Shown: positions 1-7,710, numbered from the stretch's first letter. The stretch is 13,660 nucleotides of DNA from a bacterium (GCA_025453735.1 JALOPY010000067.1:1-13660); one strand, 5' to 3'. Program-made: numbers and translations. The notes: generated by a model from the letters alone, not told the origin.

Positions 1-2265
1 AATGATATTCAGATCTGGCGGAATGGATTCCGCAAGCTGGACATTTACCAGAATCGCTTTTGTTTCTGAAGGCTGCCAATTTAAAAATTCCCACGTCAGC
101 GAATTTCCGCTGAATTCCTGGGGATCAGGAATCGAGTTGATGAAGCGTGTCGAGTCAGGCAGCCGGTGAAAAATTTTTACTGTATCGGCTTGATTCATGC
201 CGAGGTTCGCGATGTTTATTTGATATTGAAACGTTTCGCCTGGCATCACCGCATTCATTGAGTCGCTGCCCACGATAACTTTTTTTGCTGTGGTTGAGGT
301 CAACGCGAGGCTGAGGTCGGTTAAAGGCAGCGAGGGTTTCTGCCTGGCAATGCCATAAACCGTGGCAGCGAATATATTATTTTCTGTTAGCGAATCATTT
401 TCAGCTACAAGCTCTGTGATATTCACCAGAGGAAATGGAAGATAGGGCAATAGACTATCGACATTGGCAGTGAAGGAAATAACTATTGAATCGCCTATTT
501 CTAAAAAGGGAAATTGCCAGAACAAAGTGTCTTCACCTGATCTGGTCGGCGAAATATTGAATGCAGAAGGGGTAACCGAATCTGGCAAAACATCCCACAT
601 TGCAAAATTCAACGCGGGCACGGGTCCATTATTGAAAATCTTAATTCGGTACGCATAACTTTCTCCCTGGACAACAGCGTCATAGGTTTTTCCAGCGATG
701 TCTATCGTTGTGTCGGTAGCAGCGGTATGCGAAACCGATAAGTCATATTTTTTCGGAGATGCTGGAAACAATACCCGAGTCGTATCCGAGTCAATATTAT
801 TTTCTGGTGATGAATCATCCGGCGCATAAATTATCGCCTGACTGATGATCTCTGTTAAACTCAACGGGATTGTTTTCGCGAGTTGAACTGTGACAATTAT
901 GCTATCTTCCACAGTCGGCATGATTCCTGGCAATAACCACACCAGGGAGTCATCCGTAATTGTTTGAGGAGAAACTGACGCTGAAATGTAACGCACTGAA
1001 TCTGGCAAAAAGTGTTTCAGGCTGACATTTTCCGCCCGATCAGGACCGAAATTTTTATAGCGAATGCTGTAATCAAAAATCTCTCCTGGTTTTACAGCGT
1101 GAATCGATTTCCCTTCCACAATAATCGTGGTATCTGTTTTCGATTCCAGGCTCACCGACAGGTCGGTAAAAAATTGTGGCGGCGGACCCGGCACCAGGTA
1201 TCGACCAACCGCTTGTCCCGAAACACCAGGGAGATTCGCTTTAACATTCACTGACCGCCAGGTTCGGTTAAAATTCGGATCCGGAGATGCATGCGCCATG
1301 ACGTAGTAATTTTGCATCATCACCGAAAGCTTGCCATAGATTTCTTTCATTTGTTCTACAGTGGCAGCTTTGAAAAAAATCCCGCTGGTTTGATCAGCAA
1401 TTTTCCTCAAACTATCGTCTTCTGTATCTGTGCCAAGCGCAATAGTGTAGATCGGAAGATTATTAGCGCGAGCGCTATCGATCACGGCCCCGGGAGAAAA
1501 TGGTGCTCTATTATTGCCTCCGTCCGTATAGACGATTACGGCACGACGTCCGGTTTCGGATTTGATTAAATCTATTCCCGTCATCAAACCTTGATACAAA
1601 GCAGTCCCCTCGACCAGCGTTGCACTCTGAACGGTCTGCTTCAGTAGCTCTTTATCACTGGTCATTTCCACATAATCTAAAACTGTTCCGGCAAACTCGA
1701 CAAGTCCACCCCGATCCAGTCCGGGACGAAACAAGTCCAGAAATAAACAGAGTCCTTCTTTGGCTTTGTCAATGTCTCGAATCATCGATTCACTCACATC
1801 CATAACCAGCATGGTGCTTGTCGGAATCGGGTCATACCAGCGCACCTCAGTGAACAACGGCTGAGGTTTCTGATTGTAAATATCCGGATCAGGAGGAAAC
1901 GAAGGATTGGCTTCATGGTACTCCAGGACAGGCTGCCAGATCTGTTTGATCGGCTCGCCGTTTTCGGCAATTTCTTCGGGACCAAGCCAGCGCAATGTAT
2001 CCGCCAGACCAGGAATTATGTTTCCTGCACTATCAACGACAGAAATTGTCGAAAGAATAGGCCAGGGGAAATGAGCTGTCAAACCACGAACCGTAATCTC
2101 GCCGCGAGCCGCAATGTTATTGACACAAATGATAATTTTATCGTAATCCTGAGTGGGCTGAGGTGGACCCTGGGAATAAGCTGTGGTAGAAATCAAAATT
2201 ACGATCAGCAAGATTGAGAAAAAGAAACGACCCGATTGCCTGATATGACTATAAAAATTGTTCAT
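1..2265 (-). CDS. Secreted von Willebrand factor A protein with DUF11-like repeats (partial, C-terminus beyond window)
   Basis: The frame is open from the ATG at 2265 to the window edge, giving 755 residues without a stop, so the C-terminus is missing. Residues 1-31 form a signal peptide: a short basic start, a hydrophobic stretch (FFFSILLIVILIS) and a likely cut after AYS. A vWA domain covers about residues 150-330. Its metal site (MIDAS) looks complete: DVSES at 156-160, T221 and YTDG with D248. Three repeats of about 140 residues follow, marked by the (T/Y)DLS motif around residues 368, 508 and 650. Each has a PGE(I/T/S)(F/Y)xYxI strand and an LPDSxx motif, as in DUF11/CARDB-type bacterial Ig-like repeats. 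The family is extracellular and adhesive or structural; the ligand is unknown. No strong ribosome binding site is visible before the ATG. The vWA and repeat calls are sure; a sorting tail may follow outside the window. Confidence 0.9.
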   Translation of the reverse strand, partial: MNNFYSHIRQSGRFFFSILLIVILISTTAYSQGPPQPTQDYDKIIICVNNIAARGEITVRGLTAHFPWPILSTISVVDSAGNIIPGLADTLRWLGPEEIAENGEPIKQIWQPVLEYHEANPSFPPDPDIYNQKPQPLFTEVRWYDPIPTSTMLVMDVSESMIRDIDKAKEGLCLFLDLFRPGLDRGGLVEFAGTVLDYVEMTSDKELLKQTVQSATLVEGTALYQGLMTGIDLIKSETGRRAVIVYTDGGNNRAPFSPGAVIDSARANNLPIYTIALGTDTEDDSLRKIADQTSGIFFKAATVEQMKEIYGKLSVMMQNYYVMAHASPDPNFNRTWRSVNVKANLPGVSGQAVGRYLVPGPPPQFFTDLSVSLESKTDTTIIVEGKSIHAVKPGEIFDYSIRYKNFGPDRAENVSLKHFLPDSVRYISASVSPQTITDDSLVWLLPGIMPTVEDSIIVTVQLAKTIPLSLTEIISQAIIYAPDDSSPENNIDSDTTRVLFPASPKKYDLSVSHTAATDTTIDIAGKTYDAVVQGESYAYRIKIFNNGPVPALNFAMWDVLPDSVTPSAFNISPTRSGEDTLFWQFPFLEIGDSIVISFTANVDSLLPYLPFPLVNITELVAENDSLTENNIFAATVYGIARQKPSLPLTDLSLALTSTTAKKVIVGSDSMNAVMPGETFQYQINIANLGMNQADTVKIFHRLPDSTRFINSIPDPQEFSGNSLTWEFLNWQPSETKAILVNVQLAESIPPDLNII

Positions 2266-2342
2266 TGTCAATTTACCATTTACTGGTTTCTATCCATTAG
2301 ATTTTTTTCATTATTAAGGAATAATCGTGTTAAAATTTCATC

Positions 2343-2363
2343 ATAATTTTTGAAAAAGTCAAG
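2343..2363 (-). promoter_or_regulatory. Shared 21-base motif upstream of the vWA gene (possible -35 region or operator)
   Basis: Read on the minus strand, this site contains TTGACT followed by TTTTCAAAAATTAT. It lies 78 bases before the vWA start, inside the 283-base gap 2266-2548, which holds no gene. The same motif, 19 of 21 bases identical, lies upstream of the cyclase/STAS gene at 7515-7535. TTGACT is a good -35 hexamer, but the bases 17 downstream (GAAATT) are a poor -10, so the promoter call is weak. The motif also has a small dyad, TTGA-N5-TCAA, that could be a protein binding site. Confidence 0.35.
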
Positions 2364-2548
2364 TGTTTTTTTGTTTAACCGAAATATTTTTCTCGTTTTA
2401 AATTAAAATCTTGGTGAAGAACAAACATTGCTTTTGAACACATCTGAACCATCATTAATCGAATTCTGGGGGGTAGGTGCCAAAAGTGAGCTTCAGTTGT
2501 CGATGCTTTTCAACTTCGAAACAAGGCATTAAAACGAATCAAGACGGA

Positions 2549-3433
2549 TTACCAGCTTAGTATCACCTCACCGAGCAATTGATCGGGATAAAGATGTTTG
2601 AGATAATTGATATGCACAACGCGAATGATTATTGAAGACGATTTGATGAGATCAAAACGGGAGCGCACATTGTGACGAGTCCAATCGTAAGCGAAAGAGA
2701 AGGTGCCAATTTTGGATACAAAAAAAGGATTTACCAAAGTCGATCGATCATAATGAGTAAAATCTATTGCAAATTTGGGCGAGAGAAAAACAACGAAGCC
2801 ATTGGTTTTATAATATGCTGTTGAATGTCGATAAAATTGTGTTCGTATGAATGGAACATATAAACCAATTCCACTGACATTCCACCCCTGGAAAAAATGA
2901 AAACTAAAATATTTAAATCGATTCCGGAATATGATCTTTTCAGCTCGCCATTCCAGAAAATTAACTTTTTTCTTTTTTAGCTGCTTATTCGTTTCAACAG
3001 AAAAATAGTTGACAGCAGCGCCCGCAAAAACAGTAGAAATAAGCTCTGTCTGTTTCGGTTCGGGAAGATTCTGGCAGATATCAACCAGATCGCCAACAGA
3101 TTCATATCCTGTTACTGCCCGGTAGTCAAATATTTGCACCAGCCGTCGCAGATCGCGAATAATCCGATACGAATCTCTAAAATAGGGATGCATTGGTTTG
3201 CCAGGATAATTGTTTCTCACCCGAAAGCCGGTTATCGGAATTATGTCATCATCAATAGTTTTTGCAAATGGCACAGCAAATGAGTCGGGAAGAGAATGAT
3301 TTGGTTTTGTTGACAATTGCGGTTCATCAAATGAAAATAAAGTGCTCCATAAAACAAAACAATCAAGAACCATAATTCCAAATAATTTTGGAATAATGAA
3401 GTTCCTAATCAGGTTTTTGACTAAAGTTTTCAT
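2549..3433 (-). CDS. Unrecognised exported protein, aromatic-rich C-terminal half
   Basis: I do not recognise this 294-residue protein. Residues 1-35 hold several Lys/Arg and then a hydrophobic run (IMVLDCFVLWSTLF), consistent with a signal peptide or signal anchor; no good lipobox is present. Residues 36-160 are mixed, with a basic cluster KKKK at 153-156. Residues 165-260 are rich in Phe and Tyr with alternating patterns (for example RFKYFSFHFF) and the chain ends in ILSW. This could be strands of an outer-membrane or secreted beta structure, but that is inference. The start overlaps the end of the flavin reductase gene by 29 bases in another frame, suggesting one transcript and possibly coupled translation. 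A second start at 3373 (M21) would lose the basic N-terminus and is less likely. The region looks AT-rich. Confidence 0.6.
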   Translation of the reverse strand: MKTLVKNLIRNFIIPKLFGIMVLDCFVLWSTLFSFDEPQLSTKPNHSLPDSFAVPFAKTIDDDIIPITGFRVRNNYPGKPMHPYFRDSYRIIRDLRRLVQIFDYRAVTGYESVGDLVDICQNLPEPKQTELISTVFAGAAVNYFSVETNKQLKKKKVNFLEWRAEKIIFRNRFKYFSFHFFQGWNVSGIGLYVPFIRTQFYRHSTAYYKTNGFVVFLSPKFAIDFTHYDRSTLVNPFFVSKIGTFSFAYDWTRHNVRSRFDLIKSSSIIIRVVHINYLKHLYPDQLLGEVILSW

Positions 3434-3941
3434 TTCCGATTATACCAAGTATCTCTCCGAAATAAACGCGGTGATAATCTTTTGTCGGATAATTCTTTTG
3501 AATTCCGGGATCAATAAAGTGCGCCGGATCGAAATCCTGCCAATATATTTTTTGACATTCCAGAATCAGCTCTGCTTCTGCAAATGCCGGAGCCGCAACC
3601 TTTGATGACGCAATCGGGTGCAATCCAGCTTCAGCGATTTTGTTGCCATCCCGGCCTGATTTTGATCCCAACAATTGCAATACATCCTGGTACTGAGCAG
3701 GAAATGCGCACACCGTGAAGGTATCATATTCTTCCATAAAGCGATGCGTGTATCGCGTTGGACGAACGACAACCTGGACAAAAGGCTTATTCCACATAAA
3801 ACCAAAACTTCCCCAGGCAATGGTCATCGTGTTAAACGCCTGTTTTTGAAAATCACCAGCCGTGAGCAACATCCATTTATTTGCAAGCAGGTGAATTGGA
3901 TTGACACAAAAAGTGTTCACATCAATATTGATTAACGGCAT
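3405..3941 (-). CDS. Flavin reductase-like (FMN-binding split barrel) protein
   Basis: The 178-residue protein fits the flavin reductase-like domain family, which binds FMN and often reduces flavin with NAD(P)H or acts as a small flavoprotein oxidoreductase. Recognisable stretches in order are NTMTIAWGSFGFMW (core strand and flavin loop), VVVRPTRYTH, FTVCAFP, the loop GSKSGRD, and the end motif DYHRVYFGEILGI. These match the cytoplasmic family members of about 170-190 residues across their full length. The open frame extends 37 codons further upstream to 4052, but the start chosen at 3941 has a good ribosome binding site (AAAGGA, 7 bases upstream) and the extension shows no family similarity. 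It is the first gene of a likely pair with the exported protein at 2549-3433. The exact substrate cannot be told. Confidence 0.88.
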   Translation of the reverse strand: MPLINIDVNTFCVNPIHLLANKWMLLTAGDFQKQAFNTMTIAWGSFGFMWNKPFVQVVVRPTRYTHRFMEEYDTFTVCAFPAQYQDVLQLLGSKSGRDGNKIAEAGLHPIASSKVAAPAFAEAELILECQKIYWQDFDPAHFIDPGIQKNYPTKDYHRVYFGEILGIIGNENFSQKPD

Positions 3942-3948
3942 CCGGTTT

Positions 3949-3954
3949 TCCTTT
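3949..3954 (-). promoter_or_regulatory. Ribosome binding site fixing the flavin reductase start
   Basis: AAAGGA on the minus strand, 7 bases before the ATG at 3941. It favours this internal start over the upstream ATG at 4052. Confidence 0.7.
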
Positions 3955-3990
3955 GAATTTTTATGAATCAAATTTTGTACCATCTGAAAT

Positions 3991-4019
3991 TCTATACTCA
4001 TTAAGGGTTGAAATGTAAC
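3991..4019 (-). promoter_or_regulatory. Candidate promoter of the flavin reductase gene
   Basis: On the minus strand GTTACA (4019-4014) and TATAGA (3996-3991) are 17 bases apart. Each matches 4 of 6 bases of the sigma-70 consensus. Transcription would begin near 3985, inside the longer open frame, which agrees with translation starting at 3941. The match is modest and could be chance. Confidence 0.3.
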
Positions 4020-4110
4020 ACTGTTTAGCCATTGCGACTTCGCTTCGCGCACAATGACATTTTTGAACCATGTTCCATAATAAACCTTAACGACTATAAT
4101 ATCAAAAAAT

Positions 4111-4250
4111 ATTACCTAAAATTGACCCACGGAACACACGAAAAAACACGAAGTCTGTAATTTTCTAAATTCAAATTTCATGTCAGTCTGTGTATTTCGT
4201 GAGCAATGATTTTAATTTGGGGAGCTATGATAATTTTAGAAATTTAGGTT
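4111..4250. repeat. Intergenic imperfect palindrome, copy A of a dispersed repeat
   Basis: This fills most of the 397-base gap 3942-4338, in which I see no gene. It shares with 12981-13115 the exact 17-mer CCCACGGAACACACGAA (here 4126-4142), the right-arm pattern TGTCAGT...ATTTCGTG(A/G)GCAATGA and an outer TTAGAAATTTA(G/A)GTT. The arms are inverted to each other: ATTGACCCACG on the left faces CGTGAGCAAT on the right, and ACCTAAAATT at the left end faces AATTTAGGT at the right end. It can therefore fold into a long imperfect hairpin. No coding capacity and no transposase are present, so a MITE-like or REP-like element is possible. Confidence 0.75.
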
Positions 4251-4338
4251 CCACTTAAAGATAGTCATCGTTATTCGCGCTTGAAGAGCTGCATCGAACA
4301 AATTAATTTCTATCATTTGCATCTCTTTCACTATTTTT

Positions 4339-5628
4339 CTATTCCTCCAATTCTTTAAATTCACCTGCTACCTTTGTATAAATTAGCATAAGAATTATAC
4401 CGATGATGACGTGAACTGTCATGACAAACCAGACATATTCCGGATGATTCAACTCGCGAAAATACCCATACAGTGATGTGTAAACAACGCCACTTAATGC
4501 GCCGCCAATTCCGATTGCGAGAAAATTCGTCCCCATGTATAATCCAGCTTTTTCTTTGGGAGCAATCCAGGTGATATATTCCTGAATCCGAGGTGAGGCA
4601 GTCATCTCGCCAATCGCGAATAGTGCGATTCCCAGGAACACCCAGCTCGATGCTGAAATTTTCGCGTATCCAATAGTGAAAAAACCTAACGCCGAGACGA
4701 AAAGTCCAAATATAAAAGTTGGGATCGCTTTGCGTTTTTCAAAAATTCTGGAGATAACAACCTGCAAAATCATAATGATATAACCGGTATGAGAAATCGT
4801 CTCTCCCAGAAGACGTCGCTGTCCGCTTTCATCGACATGCGATAGAAAATTCGCTACTGCTGCTCCAAACACGCTCTTGATATTCAAATAGAGTTGTATC
4901 GTATCCAGGTTGCGATCCACATAAATCGCCATCAAATTAAAAAATGCCCAGAGCGGGAGCCAGAAAATTAATCCAAGCAGCACCAGAAAAATGGCAAATT
5001 TTACATCTGACAGGGCAATAAATATATCTCTAAATTTCTTGCCTAATGATTCACCTTCGATTTTTCGCTCAGGTTCTTTGTAAAAGAGAATCGTAATAAG
5101 CAGCATCACCCCGATAGCAATCGCGGCGGCAATGAAAGCATGATTCCAGGATATTGCTCTCAATTTTCCGGCAACCACCGGACCAAAAGAAGCCCCGATA
5201 TTGACCATTGCATAGAATATCCCAAATCCCAATGTTTTGTTCGTGCCATCAGTAACGACCCGGACGGTGCCAGAAATGAGCGGCTTAAAAATTCCTGCAG
5301 CAAGCGCTATGCTGAGCATGGTCAACGCGATTCCTGAAAACGATTTGGTGATGATGAGCAGCAAAATGGAAGGAAGATAGGCTAAGTAGGAAACGATTAA
5401 AACTTTTTTAAAACCGAACCGGTCAGCAAATGTGCCGGAGATGACAGGTATAACGTACGAGATAAACAGAAAAAGACTCTGCACGATTCCTAATTGCGCC
5501 TTGGAATAACCGAGGTACTCCATATAAATTCCAAAACCCATATAAATTCCGTAGTATGCGAATCTTTCCAAAATCTCGATTGAATTTGCAATCCAAAAGA
5601 CCGGCGGAAAAGCTGTTCTGTTTTTCAT
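4339..5628 (-). CDS. MFS transporter of the POT/PTR type (putative peptide or proton-coupled symporter)
   Basis: This 429-residue inner-membrane protein has about 12 hydrophobic segments. The first carries the POT family signature ExxERFxYYG (E18, E21, R22, F23, Y25, Y26, G27), where the charged residues take part in proton coupling. GTFADRFGFKK at 65-75 is the MFS loop motif between helices 2 and 3. GIFKPLISG at 112-120 matches the helix-4 POT motif FKPNIS, with the key lysine K115. Most bacterial POT carriers have 14 helices and 450-500 residues, so this is a short member and its substrate may not be a di- or tripeptide. The start has GAAGGG a few bases upstream. It stands alone, with a palindromic element on each side, so no operon partner informs the substrate. 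Confidence 0.82.
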   Translation of the reverse strand: MKNRTAFPPVFWIANSIEILERFAYYGIYMGFGIYMEYLGYSKAQLGIVQSLFLFISYVIPVISGTFADRFGFKKVLIVSYLAYLPSILLLIITKSFSGIALTMLSIALAAGIFKPLISGTVRVVTDGTNKTLGFGIFYAMVNIGASFGPVVAGKLRAISWNHAFIAAAIAIGVMLLITILFYKEPERKIEGESLGKKFRDIFIALSDVKFAIFLVLLGLIFWLPLWAFFNLMAIYVDRNLDTIQLYLNIKSVFGAAVANFLSHVDESGQRRLLGETISHTGYIIMILQVVISRIFEKRKAIPTFIFGLFVSALGFFTIGYAKISASSWVFLGIALFAIGEMTASPRIQEYITWIAPKEKAGLYMGTNFLAIGIGGALSGVVYTSLYGYFRELNHPEYVWFVMTVHVIIGIILMLIYTKVAGEFKELEE

Positions 5629-5777
5629 AAGCCCTTCATTTTTTGGGTGAATAAAATTCAGTTACGAAATTATCAATTCTTTATACCTGAAGAATTCATT
5701 CAACATCAGGACACATCGCGTGAAATAAGTTGTATCGGAATTTCAAAGTTTGTGCCAGAATACTTTAAAGAAATCTG

Positions 5778-5910
5778 ACAAGGAGCATCGGAGTTGACGG
5801 AGACCCACGGAGATTTTTTGAAAAATCTTTTGACTATTCAATACTCCGTGTAAACTCTGTTTATGCCTCAGGCACATCCGCCTCTGGCGTGATCCTCTGT
5901 TCCTCCTTGT
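5778..5910. repeat. Intergenic palindromic element with perfect 8-bp inverted ends
   Basis: The 133-base element starts with ACAAGGAG (5778-5785) and ends with CTCCTTGT (5903-5910). Inside, the left arm GGAGTTGACGGAG and CACGGAGA face CTCCGTGTAAACTCTGTT on the right. It occupies nearly half of the 297-base gap between the MFS and cyclase/STAS genes, which has no gene. The arms pair well only if the 33 bases at 5862-5894 are left out, so that stretch looks like a later insertion. It resembles in style, but not in sequence, the repeat at 4111-4250. Confidence 0.7.
5855..5901. repeat. 33-bp nested insert between 7-bp direct repeats
   Basis: CTCTGTT occurs at 5855-5861 and again at 5895-5901. 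The 33 bases between them are a near tandem duplication, GCCTCAGGCACATCC then GCCTCTGGCGTGATCC. Each half contains its own small palindrome: TGCCT-C-AGGCA and CGCC-TCT-GGCG. The flanking direct repeats look like a target-site duplication. Confidence 0.65.
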
Positions 5911-5925
5911 AAGAAATTACTAAGG

Positions 5926-7416
5926 TCAATAAAACATCTGAAAATAAGCCAGTGCATCATCGAGTGATTTTGACAACTGCAAAATTTGATCTAACTTGCA
6001 CATGCTAAATATTTCCCGAATCTTTTCATTGGGATTGACATAGATGATGGTGCCGCCCTCCCGGCGAACCGCTCGATAATAGTTCAATAAATTGGCGATA
6101 CCAGATGAGCAGATATAGGTTAATTCTGACAAATCGATGATAAAATCAATAATCTTTTCATCGATTAATTTCTGCATATATTCCTTGAACGCTACCGCTT
6201 CATCCTGGTACATTTTATCTTTAATTTTCATAAAGCAGATGCCATTATCTAACATCACATAACTTATTGAAGCGCTGAGCTCTTTGATATCGCCCTCCTC
6301 AAATTTGAAGGAAGGATTTTCTGACGGTTGTTTGCCTGAATCATCTTCGATATCCAGCATTTTCAATTCTCTGATTTGAAAATCCGATGGCAGCATACAG
6401 GAGATCGTCATGCGATTTTCAGAATGCAGCACATTCACCGTGATGCCTTTTTTTCGCAGCATGGTCAGAAAGTGATCTTCGGAATAGCTGTCAATTTTTT
6501 TCACATTAAATTGCGGCTTATCCGGCTGCTCGGTCGAAATCATGATCCCACTTTTCACACGATCCAATCGAAGAAAAACATCGTCGTCATGGCTCAAATT
6601 GCCGTGTTTGAAAACGTTATCGAGCATCTCATTGGCAATCCAGTTCACGGCAATTTTGGTGTTTTCAAAGATATGCTGGCTGTCAAAAAATTCTTCAAGA
6701 TAGTCATGCAGGTCTTCAAAATAGTCCTGATCATAACCTTTCAGCTTGATGCTCAGGATGCTTTCTTTGACCCGGCTTTTTCGAATATCACTCAAAGTGA
6801 GCGTGCTGGCTTTTTCTTCTGGTTTTTGTAGCGGATTGTTATCTAAAAAATGGCAGTGTGCGTCAACATACTGAAAGATGGGAATGACCACGTTATGTTT
6901 CACTGTAAAATCACCCAGGTAAACAAATTTTCCATCGTATTTTTTATAATTACTCAAATCTTCATAAACGCGTTTGTGCATCAAAATGCGGCCATGGGTG
7001 CTGAGATTGGTTATCCGTTCGGCGAGGTTGATCCCCTTCCCGACAATATTTTTCTTATTGTTGACGTCAATAACGATAGAATCCACGTTCGTATTCAAGC
7101 CGATTCGAAGCTGAATGGGCCAATAGGTATTTTTATTATATTTTGAAAGAATATCCAGCACCATCAGCGCTGTTTTGAGATGAATATCAGGCTCTGCCTT
7201 GATGTAGTTCAAAATCAATCCATCGCCAGTTGGCAGCGCAATAACATCTTCTAAAAGTTTTGCATTAAATTTATCCAGGCAGCTTCGAATGATTCGCGTG
7301 AGCTGCGCGTGGCATTCATACTGGTTGATTGGTTCCAATTTTGAATATCCAATGATATCACAAAAAAATATTTTATTGTGAAATGGGACCGGATCTATTT
7401 CGATGCTTTTTTTCAT
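5926..7416 (-). CDS. Class III cyclase-HATPase-STAS fusion signalling protein
   Basis: This is a 496-residue soluble protein; numbers count from the ATG at 7416. A GTG three codons earlier is possible but has no better ribosome site. Residues 12-185 are a class III adenylate/guanylate cyclase domain with both metal Asp residues (FFCDIIGYS, D20; PTGDG, D65) and the catalytic NLAER (N130, R134). The purine-selecting positions are unusual: L61 where Lys is typical and K127 where Asp or Thr is typical. Residues 215-345 resemble an RsbW/SpoIIAB-type GHKL ATPase with the N-box NEMLDNVFKHG (E263, N267, H271), but no DxGxG box follows. Residues 382-496 are a STAS domain, with DLSELTYICSSG placing the SS pair at 437-438, where partner-switch antagonists are phosphorylated. 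It probably links a nucleotide signal to a partner-switching cascade. It has its own likely promoter, divergent from the aldolase gene. Domain calls are firm; activity is inference. Confidence 0.88.
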   Translation of the reverse strand: MKKSIEIDPVPFHNKIFFCDIIGYSKLEPINQYECHAQLTRIIRSCLDKFNAKLLEDVIALPTGDGLILNYIKAEPDIHLKTALMVLDILSKYNKNTYWPIQLRIGLNTNVDSIVIDVNNKKNIVGKGINLAERITNLSTHGRILMHKRVYEDLSNYKKYDGKFVYLGDFTVKHNVVIPIFQYVDAHCHFLDNNPLQKPEEKASTLTLSDIRKSRVKESILSIKLKGYDQDYFEDLHDYLEEFFDSQHIFENTKIAVNWIANEMLDNVFKHGNLSHDDDVFLRLDRVKSGIMISTEQPDKPQFNVKKIDSYSEDHFLTMLRKKGITVNVLHSENRMTISCMLPSDFQIRELKMLDIEDDSGKQPSENPSFKFEEGDIKELSASISYVMLDNGICFMKIKDKMYQDEAVAFKEYMQKLIDEKIIDFIIDLSELTYICSSGIANLLNYYRAVRREGGTIIYVNPNEKIREIFSMCKLDQILQLSKSLDDALAYFQMFY

Positions 7417-7472
7417 GGCTTCCACATAAAAAAATATTACACAAAGATTACTTTGTTTTTATTTAAAAAATC

Positions 7473-7502
7473 ATTATAATTAAACCTGGGCTGCAACGCC
7501 AA
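7473..7502 (-). promoter_or_regulatory. Candidate promoter of the cyclase/HATPase/STAS gene
   Basis: On the minus strand a perfect -10 TATAAT (7478-7473) lies 18 bases after TTGGCG (7502-7497), which matches 4 of 6 bases of the -35 consensus. Transcription would start near 7466, about 50 bases before the ATG. The 428-base gap 7417-7844 holds this site, the shared motif at 7515-7535 and the aldolase promoter; I see no gene in it. Confidence 0.45.
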
Positions 7503-7514
7503 TAAAGAGTAGCA

Positions 7515-7535
7515 ATAATTATTGAAAAAATCAAG
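7515..7535 (-). promoter_or_regulatory. Second copy of the shared 21-base motif
   Basis: On the minus strand this reads CTTGATTTTTTCAA then TAATTAT, 19 of 21 bases identical to the site at 2343-2363. It lies 99 bases before the cyclase/STAS start and just upstream of the candidate promoter at 7473-7502. It could be an alternative -35 region (TTGATT, with TACTCT 17 bases on) or an activator or repressor site with the dyad TTGA-N5-TCAA. Confidence 0.35.
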
Positions 7536-7681
7536 ATATTTTTATAAGCGCCATACCAGAATAGAAACAATGAGAGCGACTTCGCCGCATATTTTGTCTT
7601 TGATCCGCACAACTGAAAACCATGATGTGCTGAACTCGTGCTCATCTGATTTTTTTTCAATTATGGTTGAACCTAAAACTT

Positions 7682-7710
7682 TTGACAGACCAAAGCGTTT
7701 AACCTTTGAT
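7682..7710 (+). promoter_or_regulatory. Candidate promoter of the aldolase gene
   Basis: A perfect -35 TTGACA (7682-7687) is followed after exactly 17 bases by TTTGAT (7705-7710), which matches 4 of 6 bases of the -10 consensus. The leader would be about 128 bases. No riboswitch-like structure was recognised in it. Confidence 0.45.

Noticed and set aside
1..2265. Plus-strand open frames within the vWA gene region
   Set aside because: They are mirror frames of a continuous 755-codon minus-strand gene with signal peptide, MIDAS site and repeats.
3942..4052. 37-codon N-terminal extension of the flavin reductase
   Set aside because: The internal ATG at 3941 has a good ribosome site, and a candidate promoter lies inside the extension.
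4111..4250. CRISPR-like array
   Set aside because: There is a single palindrome here, with no regularly spaced repeats or cas genes.
6376..6831. Plus-strand open frame of 151 codons opposite the cyclase/STAS gene
   Set aside because: It is fully inside a well-supported gene on the other strand and has no recognisable features.
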